Assembly (NCBI GenBank): GCA_913773715.1
Contig: CAJYHD010000356.1
Span: forward strand, 1 to 6,227
Length of the DNA: 6,227 bases
Origin: an uncultured Sphingobium sp.
GTDB taxonomy: Bacteria > Pseudomonadota > Alphaproteobacteria > Sphingomonadales > Sphingomonadaceae
Direction: 5' to 3'
The position numbers and the translations under genes are program-made. The notes beneath the pieces were generated by a model. That model saw only the letters and a program-made list of their open reading frames with translations, made no database searches and was not told where the DNA came from. This document shows, in pieces, positions 1-6,227 of this stretch (within the stretch, counting starts at the first letter, position 1; each line of letters starts with the position of its first letter).

Positions 1-437
1 ATCAGATCAAGACCTTGATTGCCGCGCTCAACCGGGCGGCGACAGCTGCACATGATCGCGGCTTCCAGCTTGCCTATCACAATCACGATCAGGAGTTCAC
101 GAAGGTCGGCATTGACGTGCCCTACGATTTGATCCTGAAGGGCACCGATCCCTCAAAGCTCAAGTTCGAGCTTGATCTGGCATGGGCTACCAAGGCTGGC
201 GTGGACCCGGTAGCGTATTTCAAGCGCTATCCTGGCCGGTTCAAGATGGTGCACATGAAGGACGTCGCCGCCGATGGCAGCGTGCGCGATCCGGGCACGG
301 GCCTGGTCGATTTCCGGCGTGTAATTCCGGCAGCCGAACGGGCCGGCGTTGAACACTTCTTTGTCGAATACGACGTGCCGACCGATCCGCTACGCACTGC
401 TGCGCAGGCACATAGATACCTCGCTCCTCTGATGTGA
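1..437 (+). CDS. Sugar phosphate isomerase/epimerase family protein, C-terminal part (5' end outside window)
   Basis: The reading frame is open from the first full codon (position 3) to the TGA at 435-437, giving about 144 C-terminal residues. A TTG at 15 is inside the protein, not a start. The protein matches the xylose-isomerase-like TIM-barrel superfamily (IolE, hydroxypyruvate isomerase and ketose epimerase relatives). Visible family motifs are YHNHDQEF (75-98), ELDLAW (168-185), VHMKD (249-263) and FVEYD (360-374). By analogy with the family, the Asp of ELDLAW, the His of HMKD and the Glu of VEYD would help bind a divalent metal. A G-x-G-x-VDF segment before the last strand is also typical. 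The family isomerises or epimerises sugars or sugar acids, but the substrate cannot be assigned. About half of a usual 260-350 residue protein is missing, so a signal peptide cannot be judged. The gene is convergent with the next gene and ends just before a hairpin. Confidence 0.85.
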   Translation, partial: QIKTLIAALNRAATAAHDRGFQLAYHNHDQEFTKVGIDVPYDLILKGTDPSKLKFELDLAWATKAGVDPVAYFKRYPGRFKMVHMKDVAADGSVRDPGTGLVDFRRVIPAAERAGVEHFFVEYDVPTDPLRTAAQAHRYLAPLM

Positions 438-460
438 TCACGGCGAAAACCCTGACGAAG

Positions 461-494
461 AAGGGCCCGGCCGCCATTGTAAGACCGGGCCCTT
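461..494. terminator. Bidirectional Rho-independent-type terminator between convergent genes
   Basis: AAGGGCCCGG (461-470) and CCGGGCCCTT (485-494) form a perfect 10 bp stem with a 14 nt loop. On the plus strand it is followed by TTTCT from 493, and on the minus strand by TTCTTC. The U-tracts are short, but the stem is very stable. It lies between two converging stop codons, 23 nt after the isomerase stop (437) and 14 nt after the NTF2-like stop (509), where one hairpin can serve both genes. Confidence 0.8.
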
Positions 495-508
495 TCTAGG
501 TGGGTAGA

Positions 509-883
509 TCAGTCCTCTACGCGGCCTATCACTTCGAAGCGGGCGATCTTGCCATCCTGCAGCTTGGCGTGGGCAAGGCACACTTCCGATCCGTGCTTGT
601 CGCCAGACGAAAAGGTGCAGCGGTATTGCACAAAGCCTTGCGCTTCGTCGGCCAGCGTCGCGATCACGGGGGTCACCAGTTCCACAGCGTCAGTCTGCGC
701 CGCAATGCGGGCAAAGTGCTCGCAGATCTCGGCTGGACCAGTGCCGCGCACACCGCCATCGACGATGAACGGAGCGTCGGCGGTGAAGTGCTCGGCAAAG
801 GCTTCTGGCGTGAAGCCATCGCCGTGGTAAGCTCCGTTCCACCAGTTGAACATGCGGGTGATCGGATTGGGCGTATCGGTCAT
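509..883 (-). CDS. SnoaL-like / nuclear transport factor 2 (NTF2)-fold protein
   Basis: This is a 124-residue protein, the usual length of a single NTF2-like (SnoaL-type) alpha+beta cone domain. The start at 883 (MTDTPNP) is preferred because GGAG lies 6 nt upstream (complement of 890-893). The longer frame back to 991 would run into the end of the permease and begins with a Pro/Trp-rich shadow sequence. An N-terminal helical part (residues about 5-35, WWNGAYHGDGFTPEAFAEHF) leads into FTADAPFIVDGGVRGTG, a helix (AEICEHFARIAA), and then alternating strands ending in GKIARFEVIGRVED. This order is typical of the fold. Such proteins may be small isomerases, cyclases, hydrolases or non-catalytic binders, and no diagnostic catalytic pair can be named here. 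The gene starts 19 bp after the permease stop on the same strand, so it is probably cotranscribed and may act on the same or a downstream compound. That link is inference only. Confidence 0.8.
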   Translation of the reverse strand: MTDTPNPITRMFNWWNGAYHGDGFTPEAFAEHFTADAPFIVDGGVRGTGPAEICEHFARIAAQTDAVELVTPVIATLADEAQGFVQYRCTFSSGDKHGSEVCLAHAKLQDGKIARFEVIGRVED

Positions 884-889
884 GCAGGA

Positions 890-893
890 CTCC
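890..893 (-). promoter_or_regulatory. Ribosome binding site fixing the NTF2-like start
   Basis: On the minus strand, GGAG lies 6 nt before the ATG at 883, in the 19 bp gap after the permease stop. It supports the short 124-residue form over the longer overlapping frame. Confidence 0.65.
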
Positions 894-902
894 AAAAGAT
901 AG

Positions 903-2213
903 TCAGGCAGTTGCTGGGCGTGCCGACGTGACCCGTTGGGCCACGAACAGGAAGGCCATGGCGGCCAGTAGGGCGTCGACGGTCGGGGCATGAGTCAGTT
1001 CGAACAACCCCAGGCCCACGTTTTCGCGCGGCAGGGTCATGATCCCAATCACTATGCCGAAGATCCAAGCGGCGATCGGTGCCGCGCGGTACGCTGGAAT
1101 GGCGGCGTTGGCGTCGGTGTAGCGCGTGCGATTCATCAGAAAGTCCGCTACGTAAGCGCCAGACATCGGAGCAATCAGCAAGCCCATGAAGGTCAGCAGC
1201 AGGATAAAATGGCCCAGGATGTCTGCAGCGGCAAGGCACGTGCCGAGCACGCCTGCGACTGTGGCGAGTTGCCAGCGCTCAACCTTGGGAAATAGCGCCG
1301 ACAGTGCCAGTGCGGAGGCGTACAGGTTCTTGTCGTTGCTGGTCCAGGTGGCAAGAATGATGATCAGTGTGCCGGGCAGGGCGATGCCGGCCGCCAGCAT
1401 TGTCGCAACCAGATCGGCATTACCGTAAAGCGTACCCAGCGCGGCTGCCAGGATCAGCAGCAGCGGGAACGCTACGGCATAGTTGATCGTCATCGCCGTC
1501 GCGTTGTCGCCGGCCGTCTTGAGGAAGCGGCTGAGATCGGGGTTGATGGAACAGCCGAACACCTCCGCGCCCACCACCACGGACACGATCATGCCCAGCC
1601 CCATCGGGGCATCGATCACGCGCGCGGCGAACAGCGCCTCCGCCCCATGACGATCGAGCCCGATGGCTAGCGGAACCAGCGTCGCCAAAAGCAGAAGCGG
1701 CACGCTGACCACCGCAACCTTGCCCATTGCCTTGACGCCAATGACTGCGGTCGAGGCGATCAGGGCGCCTACCAGCACCACGCCGAGCCGCTCATCGAGC
1801 TGATAGTTCAGCTGGGTACGCAGAATCGCCGACAGGCTCTTGACCAGGATCTGCGTCTGCAGGCCAAACCAGCAGAACGATGTGAGCACCATCATCGCGA
1901 CGATCGCCATCGATCCGTTTCGACCGAACGTGCGCTGGATGATCATGGCCGTAGGCAATCGGGCAACAAGGCCGATGTAGCCGGTGATCACCCCCCAGAT
2001 GCCCAGCAGCGCGCTCCCCAGGATCACGCCGATCGCGACAGTGGTGAAGTCCGCGCGCTGCCCCAGCTGGCCCCCGAACGCGAAGAAGGGCACTGAGATC
2101 GAGACGCCCACCAGTACCAGAGTCAGGAACGGCCAGCGGCGCAGCTCGCCAGCCTCGGGCGGGCGCTCGGGATTGCGCTCGACGAGCCCGGCGAGTTTGC
2201 GCAACAACTTCAT
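903..2213 (-). CDS. NCS1-family (CodB/Mhp1-like) nucleobase or hydantoin permease
   Basis: This is a 436-residue integral membrane protein with about 12 hydrophobic segments, matching the length and layout of CodB-type purine/cytosine permeases. Family marks include a charged cytoplasmic N-terminus ending in ERPPEAGELRRWPFL, GYIGLVARLPTAMIIQRTFG (about 78-97) and CWFGLQTQ in TM3 (114-121, like GWFGV in CodB). Others are CSINPDLSRF (221-230), WTSNDKNLYASAL in TM8 (290-302, like WTTNDNNLYSAGL in CodB) and APMSGAYVADFL (348-359). NCS1 members import cytosine, purines, allantoin, thiamine precursors or hydantoins, usually driven by H+ or Na+. The start at 2213 is chosen because GGAGAAA lies 10 nt upstream and the length then fits. 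The in-frame ATG at 2354 would add a 47-residue Arg/Lys-rich tail running into the divergent promoter. The gene is divergent from a hydantoinase-type gene pair, suggesting that it imports their substrate. The exact cargo is unknown. Confidence 0.88.
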   Translation of the reverse strand: MKLLRKLAGLVERNPERPPEAGELRRWPFLTLVLVGVSISVPFFAFGGQLGQRADFTTVAIGVILGSALLGIWGVITGYIGLVARLPTAMIIQRTFGRNGSMAIVAMMVLTSFCWFGLQTQILVKSLSAILRTQLNYQLDERLGVVLVGALIASTAVIGVKAMGKVAVVSVPLLLLATLVPLAIGLDRHGAEALFAARVIDAPMGLGMIVSVVVGAEVFGCSINPDLSRFLKTAGDNATAMTINYAVAFPLLLILAAALGTLYGNADLVATMLAAGIALPGTLIIILATWTSNDKNLYASALALSALFPKVERWQLATVAGVLGTCLAAADILGHFILLLTFMGLLIAPMSGAYVADFLMNRTRYTDANAAIPAYRAAPIAAWIFGIVIGIMTLPRENVGLGLFELTHAPTVDALLAAMAFLFVAQRVTSARPATA

Positions 2214-2220
2214 CAGACGT

Positions 2221-2227
2221 TTTCTCC
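2221..2227 (-). promoter_or_regulatory. Ribosome binding site fixing the permease start
   Basis: On the minus strand, GGAGAAA lies 10 nt before the ATG at 2213. It supports the 436-residue form, which also matches the usual size of NCS1 permeases of the CodB type. Confidence 0.65.
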
Positions 2228-2271
2228 AGGGACGCTTGGGGCGCGCTTGCCGCACGGATGGTGTCACATGC

Positions 2272-2348
2272 TGCGCGTGCGACAAGGGGGCAGCCGCGTT
2301 TTTGCGCGTGATGCAATGACTTGGCGATTTCTTGCGCCGTTTCCGCAA
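2272..2348. repeat. Candidate operator cluster: spaced TGCGC repeats with TTGC...GCAA inverted repeats
   Basis: TGCGCGTG occurs exactly at 2272-2279 and 2303-2310, and a related TGCGCCGT occurs at 2333-2340. Spacings are 31 and 30 bp, close to three helical turns. The last two copies each begin an inverted repeat: TTGC-7nt-GCAA (2302-2316) and TTGCG-7nt-CGCAA (2332-2348). Placement in a divergent promoter fits regulator binding, but the half-site spacings differ by 2 nt. In GC-rich DNA such short repeats can arise by chance. Confidence 0.3.
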
Positions 2349-2384
2349 TATCATCGCAGCGCATTATCGGGGTACACCAGATGC

Positions 2385-2389
2385 GGGGA
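2385..2389 (+). promoter_or_regulatory. Ribosome binding site fixing the HyuA-like start
   Basis: GGGGA lies 8 nt before the ATG at 2398. It supports starting at MKRYRVAVDIGG, where the conserved N-terminal domain begins, rather than at the in-frame ATG at 2332. Confidence 0.55.
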
Positions 2390-2397
2390 AGCGCTGC

Positions 2398-4437
2398 ATG
2401 AAGAGATATCGGGTCGCCGTGGATATCGGCGGCACATTTGTGGATTCGATCCTGTTCGACTCTGAAAACGGGACGACCAGGCTGGCCAAGGCGTCCACCA
2501 CCCCGGATGAGCCTGTTCGGGGTGTGCTCGCCGCGCTCGATCGCCTGGGCGTCGCGTTGAACGACACCGAACTGTTCGTCCACGGCACAACACTGGGCCT
2601 GAATGCCGTCATCGAACGTCGCGGGGTGGAGACCGGTATCATCACCAACGCGGGCTTTCGCGACGTGTTCGAGATCGGCCGCGCCGATGTGCCCGCCGCC
2701 TCGATGTACGACTACCGGTATCAGCGCGAAGCGAGCATCGTGAAGCGCCGCAATCGCTATGGTGTGGGTGGCAGGATCGATGCCCACGGCGACGAGGTCG
2801 AACCTTTGGACGAGGCCGCGGTGGTGGACGCCGCCGGCCACTTGGTCGCGGCGGGTATTCGCTCGGTCGCGATCTGCTTCCTGCACAGCTACCGCAATCC
2901 CGCGCACGAAGAGCGCGCCGCTAGCTTGATCCGCACGGCTTACCCCAACCTCGCGGTTTCTGCGTCCAGCGCTATCACGCGGGAGTATCGGGAGTACGAG
3001 CGTACGGCGACGGCCGTGGTCGATGCCTATATCAACCCCATCTTCAACGACTATGTCGGGCGCCTGGAGAACGGCTTGGTCGACGCGGGCTTTGTCGGCA
3101 AGCTTCTCATCATGCGTTCCGCAGGCGGAGCGATGACCGCGCAGACCGCGCGCCGGGCGCCGATCTACACCGTCCTGTCCGGCCCGGCTGGCGGGCTTAT
3201 CGGCGCAGGCCAGCTCGCCAAGGCGATTGGACGCGATCGCGTGCTGACACTGGACTACGGCGGCACCAGCCTCGACGCCGCCGTCATCGAGGACGGCGAG
3301 CCGCTGGTTATGCATGAGGCGCCTCTGGCCGATCTGCCGGCGCTCATCCCGATCTTCGACATCCGCTGTATCGGCGCGGGGGGCGGCTCGATCGCCTGGG
3401 TTCAGGAAGGGCTGCTCCAGGTGGGGCCCCAGAGCGCCGGGTCGCAGCCGGGTCCGATCGCGTACGGGCGCGGCGGCAAGGAACCGACCACGACCGACGC
3501 GGCGCTGATCCTGGGCTTCCTCGATCCCTCGACGTTCCTGGGTGGCACTGTCGACCTTGATGTCCCTGCCGCAAGGCGCGGCATGGAAGAGATGGTGGCC
3601 GGGCCGCTTGGCATAGACATCAACCGGGCTGCGGCCGGCATCTTCGACGTGCTGGTCGCCCGCACGGCCGGTGCGATCCGCGAGATCACCGTCGAGCGTG
3701 GACGCGATCCGCGTGACTTCTCGATGCTGGCCTTCGGCGGCGCCGGGCCGATGATTGCGCCGCTCATCGCCCGCGAAGTGATGAACGCTGAACTGATTGT
3801 GCCGCAATCGCCTGCAGTTTTCTCTGCCTGGGGCATGCTGATGTCCGACATCGTCACCGACGTGGCGCTGACGCAATTGCGGCTGCTCGATGCCGCATCG
3901 CAAGCACCAGTAGAAGAGGCGTTCGCCACTTTAGTGGAGGACGCGCAGCGCCAGCTGGAAGGGCAAAGTGGCGGCGAAACCGAGCGGCGGTTCCTGCGTC
4001 TGGTCGAGTGTCGCTATGCGGGACAGGAGCATGCGCTGGAGATCGAGCTGGGCGACGGCGAGTTCCTGGCGGACTTGCGCGCGCGGTTCGACGATTTGCA
4101 TAGGGAGCGCTATGGCCATGCAATCGCGGCACCGGTCCAGATCGTCAACTTGCGGGTCCGGGCAAGCGCGGTCATGCCCAAGCCCACGCTGCCGATCGTT
4201 CCGGTCGCCACCGGGCCGTCCGAGCAGGCACAAGTCGGATCGCGCGATGCATTCTGCTTTGCTCAGCGCGAACGCACCGCGTTCGCGGTCTACGATCGGA
4301 TGCTGCTCGCCGCAGGGCACACCTTCGATGGTCCGGCGATTGTCGAGGAAGGTACGGCGACAACCGTGATCCACTCCGACCAGACCGTCTTGGTCGATAA
4401 CCATGGCCACCTCATCATCCGCCGGAGGACCGCATGA
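2398..4437 (+). CDS. hyuA: Hydantoinase/oxoprolinase family protein, subunit A (HyuA-like)
   Basis: This 679-residue protein has the full length and domain order of HyuA. The Hydant_A N-terminal domain opens with a phosphate-binding DIGGTFVD (9-16), followed by HGTTLGLNAVIERRG (62-76) and GFRDVFEIGR (86-95). The central ASKHA-fold domain carries SAGGAMT (241-247), LSGPAGG (260-266), DYGGTSLDAAVI (286-297), IGAGGGSIAW (325-334), SAGSQPGP and TTTDAALILG. A C-terminal hydantoinase A domain with AFGGAGP (445-451) ends near 679. In this family, subunit A binds and uses ATP to activate a lactam or imide carbonyl, and subunit B completes hydrolysis. Known members include N-methylhydantoinase, 5-oxoprolinase and caprolactamase; related carboxylases (acetone, acetophenone) need further subunits not seen here. 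The substrate is unknown. The gene overlaps the HyuB-like gene by 4 nt (ATGA), so the two products should be made together. The gene symbol is a family-level name, not proof of hydantoin activity. Confidence 0.93.
   Translation: MKRYRVAVDIGGTFVDSILFDSENGTTRLAKASTTPDEPVRGVLAALDRLGVALNDTELFVHGTTLGLNAVIERRGVETGIITNAGFRDVFEIGRADVPAASMYDYRYQREASIVKRRNRYGVGGRIDAHGDEVEPLDEAAVVDAAGHLVAAGIRSVAICFLHSYRNPAHEERAASLIRTAYPNLAVSASSAITREYREYERTATAVVDAYINPIFNDYVGRLENGLVDAGFVGKLLIMRSAGGAMTAQTARRAPIYTVLSGPAGGLIGAGQLAKAIGRDRVLTLDYGGTSLDAAVIEDGEPLVMHEAPLADLPALIPIFDIRCIGAGGGSIAWVQEGLLQVGPQSAGSQPGPIAYGRGGKEPTTTDAALILGFLDPSTFLGGTVDLDVPAARRGMEEMVAGPLGIDINRAAAGIFDVLVARTAGAIREITVERGRDPRDFSMLAFGGAGPMIAPLIAREVMNAELIVPQSPAVFSAWGMLMSDIVTDVALTQLRLLDAASQAPVEEAFATLVEDAQRQLEGQSGGETERRFLRLVECRYAGQEHALEIELGDGEFLADLRARFDDLHRERYGHAIAAPVQIVNLRVRASAVMPKPTLPIVPVATGPSEQAQVGSRDAFCFAQRERTAFAVYDRMLLAAGHTFDGPAIVEEGTATTVIHSDQTVLVDNHGHLIIRRRTA
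4424..4428 (+). promoter_or_regulatory. Strong ribosome binding site inside the HyuA-like 3' end, for the HyuB-like gene
   Basis: GGAGG lies 5 nt before the ATG at 4434, within the last codons of the upstream gene. Together with the ATGA stop/start overlap (4434-4437), it indicates translational coupling of the two subunits. Confidence 0.75.
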
Positions 4438-6182
4438 ACCCGCCCGTCCCAACCCAGGCCAAGCTCGACGGCGCGACCGTCGAGGTGATCCGCAGCTATC
4501 TCGTCTCTGCCGCCGAAGAAATGCGCCGCACTCTGATCCGCACCGCGTTCAACCCCGTGATCTACGAAGTGCTTGATTTCGGGATCTCGGTCTACGATGC
4601 GGATCTGGAGCTAATCGCCGACGCGCCGGGCCTCGCCTTCTTCCTGGGGGCTAACGATTACGCGATCCGCAAGGGCGTGGAGTTTGCCGGTGCGGAGACC
4701 ATGCGCCCCGGCGATATCTTCATCATGAACTACCCCTATTGGAACTCGGCGCACGCGCTGGATGCCACCTTGTTCGCGCCGGTTTTCGCGGATGGCGACA
4801 ATAAACCCTTCGCCTATACCTGTATCCGCGCGCACTGGATGGATCTGGGCGCCAAGGATCCGGGCTATGTGCTCGATTCCACGGATATGCACCAGGAAGG
4901 ACTGATCTTCCCCGGCACCCGCATCTACAAGGATGGCGCGCCGGTGAAGGACATCGTCGACATCATCAAGTTCAACTCGCGCATGCCCGGCCCCGTAATG
5001 GGCGATCTTGACGCGCAAGTGGCGGCCACACGGACCGGTGTCGAGCGGCTGAACGCGATCCTCGCCAAGTTCGGGCGTGGTGCCTTCGATGAAGCTGTGG
5101 AGCGGATCAAACAGGCCAGTGACGCACTGGTGCGCCGGGCTCTGTCCGAGCTGCCACGCGGGACATGGGAAGCATCCGACGTGGTGGACGATGACGGTAT
5201 CAGCAACGATCCGGTGCCAATCCATGTCAAGGTCACCATCGACGACGAGGGCCTGACGTGCGATTTCACTGGATCTTCGCCGGCAGTCCGCGGGCCGATC
5301 AACATACCGATCGGCTTGACGCAGACGATCTGCAAGTTCGTCCTCAAATCGCTCACTTCGGCTGCGCAGCGCAACAATGCTGGCTCTTTCCGCGCGCTCC
5401 AGGTGATCGCCCCCGAGGGCAACCTTTTCCACGCCGTCTACCCGTCCGCCACGTTCACCCAATGGCCCGCTCACCTCGCGCTGGAGTTGGTGTATAAAGC
5501 GCTGGCGCAGGGAATGCCCGAGCGGATCGCCGCATGTTCGGGCGGGGACACGCTGGGCTTCATGATGATCGGCACCGATCCGCTGACCAAAGCGATGTAC
5601 GCGGTGTCCAACAACGAGCCGGTGGGCTGGGGCGGCAGCGCCGAGTTCGACGGCATCAACGCCACCAACCACATCTCGGGCAGCCTAGTGCGCAACACGC
5701 CGATCGAGGTCATCGAGATGAAGACCGGCATGATGATGGAGAAATTCGAGGTCAAGCCCGACTCTGGCGGCGCGGGCAAGCAGCGTGGTGGAATGGGCAC
5801 CGAACGGCTTATCCGCTTCACGCAAGATGGCGAGTTCCTGTCGATCACCAAGCGATCCAAGGAGAGGCCGTGGGCGCTGGGCGGCGGTGCGCAGCCCGAG
5901 GCGAACGAGATGATCGTCCGGCTTGGCACACCCGAGGAGAAGCGCGTGGGTACCTACCGCATGCCGGTTCGCATCGGCGACCGCGCCGTGGCGCGGGGCG
6001 CGGGCGGCGCGGGCTATGGGCTTGCGATCGACCGCAGTCCAGCGGCGGTGCTGGAGGATGTTCTTGACGGCTATGTTACCGCGGAGGCGGCGCGCTCTGT
6101 CTACAAGGTGGTGATCGTCGATGGAGCGGTGGACGACGCGCAGACGCAAGCGCTACGCGCCGAGGTATCCGCTCACGCGTAA
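4434..6182 (+). CDS. hyuB: Hydantoinase/oxoprolinase family protein, subunit B (HyuB-like)
   Basis: This 582-residue protein is full length for HyuB (about 520-600). Typical features are the N-terminal AEEMRRTLIRTAFNPVIYEVLDFG (about 27-50), PGDIFIMNYPYWNSAHALD (92-110) and AHWMDLG (133-139). Further on are CDFTGSSPAVRGPINIP (276-292), NNAGSFRAL (314-322), APEGNLF, NTPIEVIE (421-428), DSGGAGKQRGGMG (443-455) and ARGAGGAGYG (520-529). By comparison with described HyuB-type enzymes, Asp48, His107, Asp110 and His134 are the likely metal ligands (D...HxxD...H); this is an analogy, not shown here. The usual NDPYxGGTHLND motif is replaced by NYPYWNSAHALD, with the His and Asp retained, so the protein belongs to a variant branch. 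It probably works with the ATP-using HyuA-like subunit to open a cyclic amide or imide brought in by the divergent permease. The substrate cannot be assigned. Translation is coupled to the upstream gene. Confidence 0.93.
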   Translation: MNPPVPTQAKLDGATVEVIRSYLVSAAEEMRRTLIRTAFNPVIYEVLDFGISVYDADLELIADAPGLAFFLGANDYAIRKGVEFAGAETMRPGDIFIMNYPYWNSAHALDATLFAPVFADGDNKPFAYTCIRAHWMDLGAKDPGYVLDSTDMHQEGLIFPGTRIYKDGAPVKDIVDIIKFNSRMPGPVMGDLDAQVAATRTGVERLNAILAKFGRGAFDEAVERIKQASDALVRRALSELPRGTWEASDVVDDDGISNDPVPIHVKVTIDDEGLTCDFTGSSPAVRGPINIPIGLTQTICKFVLKSLTSAAQRNNAGSFRALQVIAPEGNLFHAVYPSATFTQWPAHLALELVYKALAQGMPERIAACSGGDTLGFMMIGTDPLTKAMYAVSNNEPVGWGGSAEFDGINATNHISGSLVRNTPIEVIEMKTGMMMEKFEVKPDSGGAGKQRGGMGTERLIRFTQDGEFLSITKRSKERPWALGGGAQPEANEMIVRLGTPEEKRVGTYRMPVRIGDRAVARGAGGAGYGLAIDRSPAAVLEDVLDGYVTAEAARSVYKVVIVDGAVDDAQTQALRAEVSAHA

Positions 6183-6205
6183 TCACCGCCGAGGGAAGCG
6201 GTGAT
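6182..6205 (+). terminator. Hairpin just after the HyuB-like gene, possible terminator
   Basis: ATCACCGC (6182-6189) and GCGGTGAT (6198-6205) form a perfect 8 bp stem with an 8 nt loop. The stem extends by two pairs across a one-base bulge (6179-6180 with 6206-6207), taking in most of the stop codon. No T-tract follows, so it may be a Rho-dependent or mRNA-stabilising hairpin rather than a classic intrinsic terminator. The 20 or so bases to the window end show nothing else. Confidence 0.45.
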
Positions 6206-6227
6206 ACGACGCCCTCGAGTGCGCTGA

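Larger units (their letters stand above)
2214..2397. promoter_or_regulatory. Divergent promoter region between permease and HyuA-like gene
   Basis: These 184 bp separate two divergent start codons and must carry promoters for both transcripts. I see no convincing sigma70-type -35/-10 pair with 16-18 bp spacing on either strand; TTGCGC-like and CAATAT/CATTAT-like hexamers occur at poor spacing. The region contains short repeats described separately. No regulator gene lies in the window, so any controlling protein is encoded elsewhere. Confidence 0.6.

Noticed and set aside
500..931. A 143-codon plus-strand open frame opposite the NTF2-like gene
   Set aside because: It overlaps almost completely an opposite-strand gene with a good ribosome binding site and a recognisable fold. 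Its own translation has no recognisable domain.
2214..2354. N-terminal extension of the permease to the ATG at 2354
   Set aside because: It would add 47 residues rich in Arg and Lys across the divergent promoter. The ATG at 2213 has a good GGAGAAA upstream and gives the normal family length.
2332..2397. N-terminal extension of the HyuA-like protein to the ATG at 2332
   Set aside because: HyuA proteins begin a few residues before DIGGTF. The ATG at 2398 has GGGGA at 8 nt spacing, and the extension has no family similarity that I recognise.
1792..3903. A very long open frame (703 codons) on the minus strand across the permease 5' end, the promoter region and most of the HyuA-like gene
   Set aside because: Its translation is rich in Arg, His, Gly and Asp with no recognisable domain. 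It lies antisense to a strongly conserved gene and runs through a promoter region. It is a GC-rich shadow frame.
4611..5672. A 353-codon minus-strand open frame inside the HyuB-like gene
   Set aside because: It is antisense to conserved HyuB motifs, has shadow-like composition, and has no family features I recognise.
2398..6182. Possible acetone- or acetophenone-type carboxylase rather than a ring-opening hydrolase
   Set aside because: These carboxylases need additional subunits, none of which is visible, and the linked NCS1 permease fits a nucleobase- or hydantoin-like substrate better. It cannot be fully excluded because the right flank is not seen.

Overview
The window is GC-rich, densely coding bacterial DNA. 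Codon use, protein style and compact gene spacing suggest an alphaproteobacterium, possibly a sphingomonad; this is inference from sequence character only. It holds five protein genes, one cut by the left edge, and no RNA genes, insertion sequences or CRISPR arrays that I can see.

Layout. (1) Positions 1-437, plus strand: the C-terminal part of a sugar phosphate isomerase/epimerase-type TIM-barrel protein. (2) Positions 461-494: a perfect GC-rich hairpin between two converging genes, a good candidate bidirectional terminator. (3) Minus strand: an NCS1-type nucleobase/hydantoin permease (2213 to 903), followed 19 bp later by a small SnoaL/NTF2-like protein (883 to 509), probably one transcript. 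(4) Positions 2214-2397: a 184 bp divergent promoter region with short repeated and inverted-repeat sequences that may be operators. (5) Plus strand: the two subunits of a hydantoinase/oxoprolinase-family enzyme, HyuA-like (2398-4437) and HyuB-like (4434-6182), overlapping by ATGA and so translationally coupled. A small hairpin follows the HyuB-like stop.

How they may work together. The central divergent block looks like a substrate uptake and ring-opening module. The NCS1 permease would import a cyclic amide, imide or nucleobase-like compound. The HyuA/HyuB pair would then hydrolyse it with ATP, as in 5-oxoprolinases and N-methylhydantoinases. NCS1 includes the known hydantoin transporter Mhp1, which makes the pairing biochemically sensible. 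The actual substrate cannot be read from the sequence. The NTF2-like protein has no assignable role. No regulator gene is present in the window. The left-hand isomerase is convergent and separated by the terminator, so it is probably an independent unit.
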